From: UBA2377 sp964525935
GTDB taxonomy: Bacteria; Verrucomicrobiota; Verrucomicrobiia; Opitutales; Opitutaceae
NCBI GenBank assembly: GCA_964525935.1
Contig: CAZGJZ010000009.1
Coordinates: 131,765-195,764 of the forward strand
Length of the DNA: 64,000 bases
Direction: 5' to 3'
The notes below the pieces were generated by a model that saw only the letters and a list, made by a program, of their open reading frames with translations, was not told the DNA's origin and did no database searches. Below, piece by piece: positions 53,479 to 62,594 of this stretch (positions within the stretch are counted from its first letter, which is position 1; each line of letters begins with the position of its first letter). The translations under genes were made by a program, and so were the position numbers.

Positions 53479-54966
53479 ATGGCAACCACTACCGGTTCGG
53501 CCAAAGAAGCAGCATCCGCCGACCTGCGCGACTTGAAGCGCAAATCTGTGCGAGGCGGTCTGATCACGATGGTCTCGCAGGGGATCAGCGTATCCATCCA
53601 GCTAGTCTCCACGGTCGCCTTGGCTCGGATGCTCGCTCCCGCCGACTATGGCATTGTGGCGATGGTGACTACGATCACGGCCTTTGCGGGGATTTTTCGT
53701 GATCTCGGCCTGTCGTCCGCCGTCATTCAAAAAGACGAGCTCACACATGCGCAGATGAGTAATCTTTTCTGGCTCAACACTGCGATGGGCGCTCTCCTGA
53801 CCTTGCTGATGGCCGCCATCTCACCCGCTGTCGCTTGGTTTTATGGCCGGCCTGAGCTGGTGAAACTCACGCTGCTGCTTTCTACGACGTTCTTTCTCGG
53901 TAGCTTGGGAACGCAGCATGGCGCTTTGATGCAGCGTGACCTGCAGTTTGCTCGCCGGGCGGTCGCTACGGTGGCGGGTTCACTGGCCACTTTGGTAATT
54001 GCGATGATGCTGGCGTGGCGGGGATATGGCTACTGGTCGCTGGCCTGGGGGAATGTTGCTGGGGTGGTGGTCACCACCGTGTTACTGTTCGCACTTTCAT
54101 CATTTCGTGCTAAATGGTGGACGAATGGGGCCGGCATCGACTCGATGTTGAAGTTCGGCGCGCATCTGACGGTCTTTGACGTCGTCAATTTTTTTCAGCG
54201 CAACTCGGACAACATCCTGATCGGTCGCTACTGGGGAGGGGAAGCATTAGGTTTTTATAATCGCGCTTATCAGTTGCTTATGTTTCCCATTTCAAATATC
54301 CGTGGACCGATCAATGCTGTGGCGTTTCCTGTAATGAGCCGCCTGCAAGATCAACCGGATGCTCTCCGGGCTTATTATCTTAAGGTGACCTCCATGATTG
54401 CATTGGTGACCATGCCTATGGTGGCGTTTTTTTGGGTCGAAAGCGCTGTGGTCATTGAGCTGGCCCTGGGGCGTCAATGGCTAGATGCTGTGCCGATTTT
54501 TGCGGCGTTAGCCTTAGCGGGCTTTATCCAGCCGGCTTTCGGATTTATCGGTAGTCTGATGTTGAGCATGGGACGTGGGAAAACTTATGCGCAATGCGGC
54601 ATCTTTAATTCGGTGATATTAGTGTCGTGTATAGTAATTGGTCTGCCGTGGGGTGGGCAAGGTGTTGCCTGGGGATATGCAATAGGCAATTACGTTATTT
54701 TATACCCCTCTTTGCGATGGGTCTATCGCGGGACGAAAATCACGGTTGGCGATTTTACACTGGCTTGTGGTTGGCCCGTGTTGCTATCTGTTGTTTCTGT
54801 CGGCGCAGTGTTGGAAGGCGAACGATTGCTCCCGGTATCCAATGATCCGCTTTATAAGCTGTCGTTTGCCGGTGTTGTCTTTGTTAGTGTGCTAATTGCT
54901 GGCATATTTTTAAATAGACGCATGCGAAACGATGTGATGCATATCCGCATGGCCTTACGGGCTTGA
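53479..54966 (+). CDS. Wzx-type polysaccharide flippase (MOP superfamily)
   Basis: 495 residues, 12-14 predicted membrane helices. Opens with LKRKSVRGGLITMVSQGISV, and has LARMLAPADYGIVAMVTTIT and GRYWGGEALGFYNRAYQLLM, both hallmarks of the lipopolysaccharide flippase branch. It would move undecaprenyl-linked repeat units across the inner membrane for Wzy polymerisation. From its second half onward the DNA becomes visibly AT-richer than the upstream genes. No ligand or polymer specificity can be read. Confidence 0.92.
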   Translation: MATTTGSAKEAASADLRDLKRKSVRGGLITMVSQGISVSIQLVSTVALARMLAPADYGIVAMVTTITAFAGIFRDLGLSSAVIQKDELTHAQMSNLFWLNTAMGALLTLLMAAISPAVAWFYGRPELVKLTLLLSTTFFLGSLGTQHGALMQRDLQFARRAVATVAGSLATLVIAMMLAWRGYGYWSLAWGNVAGVVVTTVLLFALSSFRAKWWTNGAGIDSMLKFGAHLTVFDVVNFFQRNSDNILIGRYWGGEALGFYNRAYQLLMFPISNIRGPINAVAFPVMSRLQDQPDALRAYYLKVTSMIALVTMPMVAFFWVESAVVIELALGRQWLDAVPIFAALALAGFIQPAFGFIGSLMLSMGRGKTYAQCGIFNSVILVSCIVIGLPWGGQGVAWGYAIGNYVILYPSLRWVYRGTKITVGDFTLACGWPVLLSVVSVGAVLEGERLLPVSNDPLYKLSFAGVVFVSVLIAGIFLNRRMRNDVMHIRMALRA

Positions 54967-54995
54967 TACGGTATGAATAAATATTTTTATATCCG

Positions 54996-55640
54996 ATGCA
55001 TTTAAAAAAAATAGATTTATGGAAATCCAATAAACGACTAACATCGTTTATTAGAAATAAGATACTCGGGGCGATTTCCCGGTTTCCTGGATATGACAAA
55101 CGAAATTGGCTTCGCATTCGGCAGATCGAGGCGTTTGAGAAGATTTTGCAGGGAAATCCTGAGGTTTTGGTTTTCGAGGTGTCGCCTGGCTGGAATAAAT
55201 ATTGGAAATCGCGCTGTAAGAATTACAAGAGTGCCGACTACCCTGAGTTTGACATCTGCAAGCAAAGAATGGTCGATCAGTTCGATATCGTTATCGTTGA
55301 CCAAGTGCTTGAACATGTTGCAGATCCGGAGCGCGCGATTCGAAATATTCATGCCATGATTAAGCCTGGTGGACTTGCGCTTATTGCGACGCCGTTTCTG
55401 TTTCGTGTGCATGCCCGTCCACACGACTTCACCCGTTGGACGCAGGAAGGGCTGGTTGAAATACTGGCCAGGAATGGTTTTGAAAAAGATTGCATACAGG
55501 CTGATTCTTGGGGTAATAAAGCATGTGCGCGCGCCCATATTGGCGGCCCCGTCCGTGACTATGGCTTCTGGCGTTCGCTCGAGAATGATTCCGAGTATCC
55601 ATTACAGGTTTGGGCTGTCGCACGTGTGTCGGTCAAATAA
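54996..55640 (+). CDS. Class I SAM-dependent methyltransferase
   Basis: 214 residues. Core motifs: LVFEVSPGWNKYW at motif I (unusual, lacking the normal GxGxG), FDIVIVDQVLEHVADPERAI (motif IV region) and IKPGGLALIATPF (post-motif), as in Methyltransf_11 proteins. C-terminal half with HDFTRWTQEGLVEILARNGF is common in polysaccharide-cluster methyltransferases. Probable target: a sugar or amino group on the repeat unit. AT-rich DNA and a poor ribosome site. Confidence 0.78.
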   Translation: MHLKKIDLWKSNKRLTSFIRNKILGAISRFPGYDKRNWLRIRQIEAFEKILQGNPEVLVFEVSPGWNKYWKSRCKNYKSADYPEFDICKQRMVDQFDIVIVDQVLEHVADPERAIRNIHAMIKPGGLALIATPFLFRVHARPHDFTRWTQEGLVEILARNGFEKDCIQADSWGNKACARAHIGGPVRDYGFWRSLENDSEYPLQVWAVARVSVK

Positions 55641-55680
55641 GGCAAGCATAGTGGATCGTCTGTTATTATAAAACTGCACC

Positions 55681-56655
55681 ATGTTATTAAAATTGTCCCA
55701 CTTGAGTTATCAATCGGTCGCTGATTTATCAGACGTGATTCGCCGGAATGCGCATAAAATCCCACCGGATGTTGATTTAATTGTGGGTATTCCACGAAGC
55801 GGCATGCTGGTTGCGACCATGCTGGCTCTGCACTTCAACAAAAAGGTATGCGACCTAGGTGCCTATTTGGCGAATACTCCATTGTGGCATGGGCAAACGC
55901 GAAACCCGGCGCACTCTACGCTGGTATACCCTCAACAAGCTGTGCATGCGCTGGTGATTGACGACAGTGCGTGTGGCGGCGGTTCCATGCGCGCTGCCAA
56001 AGAGAAGATTCTGGCGCAAGGCATCTCTCGGAGCCTGAGCTACGCCGCAGTGTATGTGACCGAGAACAGTATGCCGCATGTGGATATTTATTTTGAAGTA
56101 GTGCCACTCCCGCGCTTATTTGAATGGAACCTCATGCACCGGCAATCACTGGCGGAATGCTGCCTCGATATTGATGGTGTGCTCTGTCACGATCCGCTGT
56201 CTCATGAAAACGACGATGGTGAGGCCTACAGACAGTTCTTGCGATATGCGCGCCCCTTGGCCTTGCCGACATATCCAGTGGGCCATTTAGTAACGAGTCG
56301 CTTGGAGAAATATCGGTCAGAGACAGTGGCTTGGTTAGAACAGCATGGGGTGCGTTTCGGATATCTACATATGCTGAATCTGCCGAATGCGGAAACACGT
56401 CGGCGATTGGGCAATCACGCCAGCCACAAGGCATCGGTGTATTCCACGTTGCCCGACACCGGCTTGTTTGTTGAAAGCGAAATGGATCAGGCGAGAGATA
56501 TCTGTAGGATTTCTGGGAAGCCGGTTTTATGTTTTTCTACTCAAGTGCTCATCAGGCCAAGTCTGTCTACCGCCATGCTTGCGAGAAAAACAGCCTCGCT
56601 AAGGCATAGAGTGGTCAATAAACTGCGGCGTGTGGCTACGAAGCTACGAGGATGA
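55681..56655 (+). CDS. Phosphoribosyltransferase-HAD fusion protein
   Basis: 324 residues. N-terminal PRTase domain (about 1-150): LIVGIPRSGMLVATMLALH and the PRPP loop ALVIDDSACGGGSM. C-terminal HAD-like domain starting at CLDIDGVLCHDPLS (the D-x-D-G motif with both Asp) and continuing through SRLEKYRSETVAWLEQHGV. The two halves are usually separate proteins. In a polysaccharide cluster it could supply or dephosphorylate a phospho-sugar or a ribosyl donor. Substrate cannot be named. Confidence 0.75.
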   Translation: MLLKLSHLSYQSVADLSDVIRRNAHKIPPDVDLIVGIPRSGMLVATMLALHFNKKVCDLGAYLANTPLWHGQTRNPAHSTLVYPQQAVHALVIDDSACGGGSMRAAKEKILAQGISRSLSYAAVYVTENSMPHVDIYFEVVPLPRLFEWNLMHRQSLAECCLDIDGVLCHDPLSHENDDGEAYRQFLRYARPLALPTYPVGHLVTSRLEKYRSETVAWLEQHGVRFGYLHMLNLPNAETRRRLGNHASHKASVYSTLPDTGLFVESEMDQARDICRISGKPVLCFSTQVLIRPSLSTAMLARKTASLRHRVVNKLRRVATKLRG

Positions 56656-56795
56656 TCTCATCCTAGGCACTTTTGGCAAATCGTTAGCTTATTTGAAGGT
56701 GGATACCGAGCGTCCATAGAATTGACGTGTTGAAACCCGCCACGGCGCGGCAAATCTAGCTTAGAGTAACAAGCGTATTTCGAAGAACACCTAAT

Positions 56796-58487
56796 ATGAG
56801 CAGTAGAAAATGGCGAATCACATCATTGAAGGTAGGTAGTTTTCTCGCTGGAGTCGTATGGTTGCTGTCGTCCGGACTGAGGGCGGCTGATACCGGCCGT
56901 TTGATTCTTGATGCAGTGCTATATAATGCAGATGAAAAACGCATTACTGCGGCTTTGGATAATCCCCCATACGAAGCTTCGGTGGGGTTTAATGGTAAGG
57001 TCTTGGATATGTTCGACTCGCCATTGCTTGCGGTGGACTGGCAAGATATCGATCCTAGGGTTTTTCCTCGCTTCTCCGCTGGTCGAAAATGGGTGAATAA
57101 AAAAGCAGAGGAATTGGATCGACGCTGCTCTGAAGCCAAGGCGGCGGGACTGAAGGTCTATGCACAATGCGACATGGTGCTATTACCAAAATCATTAGTT
57201 GAAAAGAATCGCCTACGGAATAGCTTGGGTGACGCCTCTAATCCCACTATTCAAAATTTTATTCGTCTAAACATTCGACAGGCGCTAAAGCGTTTCCCGA
57301 TTATTGATGGTTATATCATTCGCTTCGGGGAGACTTACACGCAGGGTTCTCCTTTTCATGATGGGATGCTTGATGAACCAAAGAATATCAATAAAACCAT
57401 CGTCCCCCTCATCGAATTATTGCACGATGAAATCTGCCGAAAGGGAGGACGTAAGTTGATCATCCGAACTTGGAACAGTTTTGATTTACCAGAGACTTAT
57501 CGTCGGGTCGATGAAGTTATCGTTGCCGATGGTCAGGTAATTTTCAGTGTTAAGCATTGCGAGGGCGACTTTCACCGTGGAAATAATTTTAGTCGTATCA
57601 TCGGAATGGGCCGACACCAGCAGCTCATTGAAGTGCAGTGTGCCAGGGAATATGAAGGCAAGGGAGCGTATCCAAATTATATTGCTAATGGGGTGATCGA
57701 TGGGTTCGAAGAACACATACGTGCAATGCCATCTGCGGCAATTCGTAGCATCGGAGCATTTGCCAACCAAAGCAAATTATTCGCAGGTATCTGGACTTGG
57801 AGCCGAGGCGGGGGCTGGGATGGGCCCTACATAAACAATGAATTGTGGCCGCAACTTAATGCTTGGGTAATCGCTCAGTGGGCCAAGCATCCGGAGGAGT
57901 CCGAGGAAAGCATATTCAACCGTTTCGCACTCGAGCAATTAAGGCTTAAGCCCTCCGATGCGGAAAGGTTTCGAGAGTTCTGCATGATGTCCGCCGATGC
58001 CGTAATCCGTGGGCGACTTTCATTAGAAGCTCAAATCAATCCATGGTGGACACGTGATGATACCATCAACACGCCTACCTTGCCTAAGGGGCTTGTTCAA
58101 ATACAGATGGTACTAAGAGAAAAAGAGGAGGCGGTGGAACTATGGCGGCACATGACAATACTGGCTACGCAAATCGAGTGGCCGGATAAGAAAGTCGGTG
58201 CATTCATCACGCAATCGGCAAATTACGGACTCAGTCTTTACCTAATCTATCAGGCAGTTTTCGAATTAAAGGCTTGTGAGGTGACAGGAAATAAACTGGC
58301 CATCAAAAAATGGCTTCGACAATATGACGAAAGCTGGGAGAGCCTGGAGAAGCTGTGTGCGGCAACCAATGCTCCAGCGACATCCTATCGAAGGGAGGGC
58401 TCTAGAGCGTATTCAACCGGAGAAGCAGTCGATCTCTTTGTCGAGAGAATGCGAAAACTAGCTGTGACATCTTCTTTATCCAGGTGA
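56796..58487 (+). CDS. Secreted protein, TIM-barrel glycosidase-like, unknown family
   Basis: 563 residues. Signal peptide (VGSFLAGVVWLLSSGLRAAD). The central part alternates beta strands and helices with aromatic/acidic motifs (KVYAQCDMVLLPK, IDGYIIRFGETYTQGSPFHD, LIIRTWNSFDLPETYRRVDE, AGIWTWSRGGGWDGPYIN), resembling the fold of GH67/GH115-like and related TIM-barrel enzymes. The catalytic pair is not identifiable. C-terminal region all-helical. Position inside the polysaccharide cluster suggests action on the polymer being made (trimming or release), inferred from context only. Confidence 0.55.
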   Translation: MSSRKWRITSLKVGSFLAGVVWLLSSGLRAADTGRLILDAVLYNADEKRITAALDNPPYEASVGFNGKVLDMFDSPLLAVDWQDIDPRVFPRFSAGRKWVNKKAEELDRRCSEAKAAGLKVYAQCDMVLLPKSLVEKNRLRNSLGDASNPTIQNFIRLNIRQALKRFPIIDGYIIRFGETYTQGSPFHDGMLDEPKNINKTIVPLIELLHDEICRKGGRKLIIRTWNSFDLPETYRRVDEVIVADGQVIFSVKHCEGDFHRGNNFSRIIGMGRHQQLIEVQCAREYEGKGAYPNYIANGVIDGFEEHIRAMPSAAIRSIGAFANQSKLFAGIWTWSRGGGWDGPYINNELWPQLNAWVIAQWAKHPEESEESIFNRFALEQLRLKPSDAERFREFCMMSADAVIRGRLSLEAQINPWWTRDDTINTPTLPKGLVQIQMVLREKEEAVELWRHMTILATQIEWPDKKVGAFITQSANYGLSLYLIYQAVFELKACEVTGNKLAIKKWLRQYDESWESLEKLCAATNAPATSYRREGSRAYSTGEAVDLFVERMRKLAVTSSLSR

Positions 58488-58641
58488 TATTTACTCTAAT
58501 TGGCGAATTAGGAGCGGAAGGACAGATGGCATGTCTCCTTTCTGGATTCGCGGTGGCTTTTGGAAATCTTGGTGTCTGCTTCGTGCCAGAAATTATAGTT
58601 TTCGTCGGTAGCGAAATGATTGAATAACGAACATATTCCAA

Positions 58642-59874
58642 ATGAAGATTGTCCACATAATTGGAGGCCCGTCGCGGGGCGGCGGTGCAGAAAAAGGAAC
58701 GCTTAATCTGCACATGGGGCTCCGAAGTATAGGGGTCGACTCAACGCTTATTTATGGGCGGTATAGCCCGAATTGTTCGGAGCGCATAGGTCTTGAACAA
58801 TCGTTGATGAAGCGTGTACAGGGAATAGCATGGCGGCGCTGGGAGATGCTTCAGAATCGAATATACGGCGTGCCGCCGCGCAGTGCTTTCGGACTTGGCT
58901 GGCACGGTCATGGAATCAAATCATGGTGGACCGATACCGGCCCAGATTTGATACATTTGCATTGGCCGCATCAAGCTGTAGTGGATTTTTCTTATTTAAG
59001 AAAAGTCCAAATTCCAATCGTTTGGACAATGCGCGATTTTTGGGCGTTTACGGGTGGCTGCCATTACGCCATGGGTTGTCGTGAATTTATGCACGGTTGC
59101 CACAAGTGTCCATATATTCGCCGATTTCAGAAATGGAAGCCCACGGCTCGGTTGGTGCAAAAGAAAAACAAACTTTTTCGTGCGCTTAATATTCAGTTTG
59201 TAGCGATAAGCCCGTGGGAAGCAGAGCTAGCGCGTAACAGCGCAGTGTTAAATGGATGCCGCGTAGACATGATTCCAAACTGTATCGATGTATCGCAATT
59301 TAGGCCTATAGCTAAAGACGAAGCTCGGAGAAAACTAGGAATTTCCGCTGATAAAATTATATATGTTGCAGGTGCTTACGACTTAGGCGCAGACCATAAG
59401 GGGCCGAAGCTCCTGCAGCGAGTAGCGCAGTTACTGAAGTCTAACCGTATGCTAGTCACCTTCGGTGGACGCGGCAATTTGGAAAAAAGTGAAAATGAGA
59501 ATTGCCGGCATTTGGGTTTCATTAATGATGCCGAGTCGTTAAGCGTGATTTACAGCGCAGCTGATGTATTTCTTTGCACATCAGTGGAGGAAGTTTTTGG
59601 GAAAACTGTAATCGAATCCTTGGCATGTGGAACGCCTGCTGTAGTCTATCGCGAAGGTGGTATGGCTAGTTTATTGGGTAACGAGGATGGAGTTGAGGCG
59701 GCAACCGAATTGACTGCAGAGGCTTTTATGAACTCTGCGGAAAAGCTTGTTCAGCGAGGAAAGCTTTCGCCTAATGCTATTGGCTCAATTAACGAGCGCT
59801 TTAGCAACTTAGTGGCTGCTCGCTCCTATTCAGATCTTTATAAGACTATGATTTCTAATGGTGATCGAAAGTAA
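58642..59874 (+). CDS. Glycosyltransferase family 4 (GT-B)
   Basis: 410 residues. N-terminal GGPSRGGGAEKGTLNLHMGL loop of GT-B enzymes, the acceptor-domain KCPYIRRFQKWKPT, the NCIDVSQFRPI motif opening the C-terminal domain and the donor-binding E-x7-E motif in EEVFGKTVIESLACGTPAVV. Transfers a sugar from a nucleotide donor to the growing lipid-linked unit. Donor unknown (fucose or mannose possible from gmd/fcl context). Confidence 0.9.
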   Translation: MKIVHIIGGPSRGGGAEKGTLNLHMGLRSIGVDSTLIYGRYSPNCSERIGLEQSLMKRVQGIAWRRWEMLQNRIYGVPPRSAFGLGWHGHGIKSWWTDTGPDLIHLHWPHQAVVDFSYLRKVQIPIVWTMRDFWAFTGGCHYAMGCREFMHGCHKCPYIRRFQKWKPTARLVQKKNKLFRALNIQFVAISPWEAELARNSAVLNGCRVDMIPNCIDVSQFRPIAKDEARRKLGISADKIIYVAGAYDLGADHKGPKLLQRVAQLLKSNRMLVTFGGRGNLEKSENENCRHLGFINDAESLSVIYSAADVFLCTSVEEVFGKTVIESLACGTPAVVYREGGMASLLGNEDGVEAATELTAEAFMNSAEKLVQRGKLSPNAIGSINERFSNLVAARSYSDLYKTMISNGDRK

Positions 59875-59931
59875 TTTTTATCGAAATTTATCTTCATGCT
59901 CTGGAATTTGATTTAGCTAATTTATTATTAT

Positions 59932-61242
59932 ATGCCTATGAAGGAAAATTCTCGGGTGGCAATTAATAGGGAAACGAAAAATAGCCTCACGGCGGTTTAT
60001 CCCACGCTCATTGCTTGCGGATTTATGCTTCTATTTCACTTCCCGATACCGCTGCCGCTTTCGAACGGTCTGTTTCTGCCATATGCAGTGCTACCATTTG
60101 TTGCCCTGGGGATGCTAATATATCGTCCCGATGCACGTGTTTTACTAAAAATAGTAGCAAGTTCAATTCTATTTGTATTCTTAGTGCAAGCACTGTCAAG
60201 TTTTCAAACGATCTCGTTTACTAAGCGGCTGTTAAGTGGAGGACAGTTAATATACATTATGGCGTTTTGTGCTCTTATCGTGGGCGCTAGACCATTACTG
60301 CGCGAGGAACGTGGCCGATATGCTGCTGCTTTTATTATCGTATCTATGCTAATTTGCGGCCTTGGGCTTCTAGAGATATTCACCCCACTTAGAAATATTT
60401 CCGATGCGGCAAGAGATAAGCTGTATCCTGGTAATTTACTTTATACCTCGGAGGGCCGTGATATGGTCTTGGCTGGGCGCTTGAGACCAAATGTTTTTGC
60501 TAGCGAACCATCCCAAGCTGCATGGAGTGTTTGCATATTTGTGTTGTGCTATTTGGCTTTTTCGCGACGGACAATGGATTTTTTAATCGCTTTTATGGTC
60601 CTGCTTGCGGCGACAATGATATTTGTTTCTCCCAGCACGGTTGCGATACTGATGTTGGTTTTGGTTCTCTATGTATTTGAGCGGCTTAGGACTGGATATA
60701 CTAGTAAGTTAGTGCATCTAATGTGGCTAATGCCGTTGAGTGTTTCTTTGGCTACTGGTATTGCCTATATATTTTTTGCGAATCGCTACATGCATGCTTC
60801 GGAATTGGATCGAAGTACCTATCTCCGTTTGGTCCAGCCATTCGACCTAGTTGCTGCAGCACTAAAGGAAAATGCGCTGATTGGCGTAGGATTTGCTGGA
60901 CTAGAAAGCATTTGGACGCAAATGTCCTATATTGAGACCAAAGCAATTGGTGACAATTTTAACGCCAATGTTGGTATGGCGTTATTAACTATTCCCACAT
61001 TTACTGGATTGATTGGATTGATGGCTTTTTTGATGCTTTGTGTCTATGCTGTGCGCGTTATGAGAGGATGGGCGGCAGCCCAAGTATTGGCGGTATTGTT
61101 TGTTACAATGCTGCAAAAGCAAAGTTTTGTGATAACTTCTGCATGGGTTGTTGCTGCAATTTGGGTTTGGTCGCAAAAGGGCTTGCCGACTGAATGCGCC
61201 GGGCGTGATACAAGATATAATAGAAGCGATCTAAGATCCTGA
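59932..61242 (+). CDS. Wzy-type O-antigen/polysaccharide polymerase
   Basis: 436 residues with about 10-12 membrane helices and two larger periplasmic loops, the larger with LRPNVFASEPSQAAWSVCIF (the residues often conserved in O-antigen polymerases). Sequence identity within this family is low, so the assignment rests on topology, loop pattern and its place between glycosyltransferase genes downstream of a flippase. Translated in AT-rich DNA. Confidence 0.78.
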   Translation: MPMKENSRVAINRETKNSLTAVYPTLIACGFMLLFHFPIPLPLSNGLFLPYAVLPFVALGMLIYRPDARVLLKIVASSILFVFLVQALSSFQTISFTKRLLSGGQLIYIMAFCALIVGARPLLREERGRYAAAFIIVSMLICGLGLLEIFTPLRNISDAARDKLYPGNLLYTSEGRDMVLAGRLRPNVFASEPSQAAWSVCIFVLCYLAFSRRTMDFLIAFMVLLAATMIFVSPSTVAILMLVLVLYVFERLRTGYTSKLVHLMWLMPLSVSLATGIAYIFFANRYMHASELDRSTYLRLVQPFDLVAAALKENALIGVGFAGLESIWTQMSYIETKAIGDNFNANVGMALLTIPTFTGLIGLMAFLMLCVYAVRVMRGWAAAQVLAVLFVTMLQKQSFVITSAWVVAAIWVWSQKGLPTECAGRDTRYNRSDLRS

Positions 61243-61247
61243 AAGTG

Positions 61248-61784
61248 ATGATATATATATTGCGTATTTTGGGTGGAGCGAAATGGTATGCTTGGCTATT
61301 GGTGGCTCGAAGTCCATCGGGTATATTTCGAGCCGTGATTTTTAGGCTATTAGGAGGCCGCCTCAATCGTGGCTCACGAATCTGCTATGGTGTCGAATGT
61401 CGTGGTATAGCAAGAATTTCCATGGGGAGTTACTCAATTGTCGGCACAAATTCAGTGTTAGATGGTCGAGGCGGCCTTAAGATAGGTAATAACGTGAACA
61501 TCTCCTCGGAGGTTATGATTTGGAGCATGAAGCACGACCATAGTAATGCGCATTTTGAAAGTATAGCTGCGCCTGTATCTATCGAAGATTACGTTTGGGT
61601 TGGCCCACGTGCGATGATCATGCCGGGGGTAACAATAGGGAACGCGGCAGTAATCTGCGGGGGGGCGATTGTGACGCATTCAGTGGCAGCCGGAAGCATC
61701 GTCGCGGGCATTCCTGCGCGAACAATTGGAATTAGAAATTCTATGCAATCGTATCAGTTGGATACCAATCATCCCTTCTTCTAA
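61248..61784 (+). CDS. Left-handed beta-helix acetyltransferase (WbbJ-like)
   Basis: 178 residues from ATG 61248 (a GTG one codon earlier is also possible). Hexapeptide repeats: GRLNRGSRICYG, YSIVGTNSVLDGRGGLKIGN, NVNISSEVMIWSMKHDHSN (the His characteristic of the family), then IEDYVWVGPRAMIMPGVTIG and AVICGGAIVTH. It probably O-acetylates a sugar in the cluster product. Nearly touching the polymerase gene (6-bp gap). Confidence 0.9.
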   Translation: MIYILRILGGAKWYAWLLVARSPSGIFRAVIFRLLGGRLNRGSRICYGVECRGIARISMGSYSIVGTNSVLDGRGGLKIGNNVNISSEVMIWSMKHDHSNAHFESIAAPVSIEDYVWVGPRAMIMPGVTIGNAAVICGGAIVTHSVAAGSIVAGIPARTIGIRNSMQSYQLDTNHPFF

Positions 61785-61796
61785 ATTGTGGTGCAG

Positions 61797-62534
61797 ATGA
61801 TCTCGAACAGCTCCAGTATAATTATTGCTACGCGAAACTCCGAGGCTTGTCTGTCGGCGACACTGGCCAGCCTTGATCGAAATTGGAGTGACAGAATCGG
61901 GGAGGTGCTGTTTATTGATGGAGGGTCGCGGGATATGACTATCCAGATAATAGCTCAGTGGCATCGTCCGCATAGGTTATATCGCCAGCGCGGCTGTGGC
62001 ATCTATAATGCCTTGAATGAGGGCGTCGCATTGGCGCGATTTCCATGGGTGATTTTTCTGCATAGCGACGATATTTGGCTTGCCGGTCTTACCGAAGCTT
62101 CGTTAGGGAAAGCAGAAGTGGTGTGGGTTGGCGACATTAGTTTCTTTCGTCGATTAGGGGAATTTATTTATACGCGACGGTTACCATTTTTTCCAAAGAG
62201 GGCGCTTCGGCAGTTTCCGTTCATCTTTCATCCCAATGCCATATACCCTCGAGATCTGCTTTGTCGCTATCCCTTCGACGAAGGTTCGGGAAATCGTCGC
62301 GCTGACATGCAGCAGATTGCGAAATTTGCGTCTCAAGTGAGATTCAGGCGGCATCCGACTTTGCATTATGGATTTAGAATTCATGGTAACAGCACAACTG
62401 CGGCGGGTAATGCTAAAGAAGGGGAGAGTTTGGCTTATTGGTTTTGGCGGGTCTATGTTTTTTTATTTTACGAAAATAAGCGCTTTTACCGCATCGGGGG
62501 TCGACTACTGGGAAAACGTCCGTGGAAAACGTGA
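61797..62534 (+). CDS. Glycosyltransferase family 2
   Basis: 245 residues from ATG 61797. GT-A fold: SSIIIATRNSEACLSATLAS at the N-terminus, FIDGGSRDMT as the donor-binding loop, QRGCGIYNALNEGVALA and the metal-binding motif in IFLHSDDIW. It ends with an aromatic, basic C-terminus (YFLFYENKRFYRIGGRLLG-like), which may associate with the membrane. Transfers one sugar of the repeat unit; the donor is not readable. Confidence 0.88.
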   Translation: MISNSSSIIIATRNSEACLSATLASLDRNWSDRIGEVLFIDGGSRDMTIQIIAQWHRPHRLYRQRGCGIYNALNEGVALARFPWVIFLHSDDIWLAGLTEASLGKAEVVWVGDISFFRRLGEFIYTRRLPFFPKRALRQFPFIFHPNAIYPRDLLCRYPFDEGSGNRRADMQQIAKFASQVRFRRHPTLHYGFRIHGNSTTAAGNAKEGESLAYWFWRVYVFLFYENKRFYRIGGRLLGKRPWKT

Positions 62535-62594
62535 GACCATGATCGATCGAAGCGCTGCGTTGGGTGGTGCCGTGCTCTAAATAATAAATAAACT

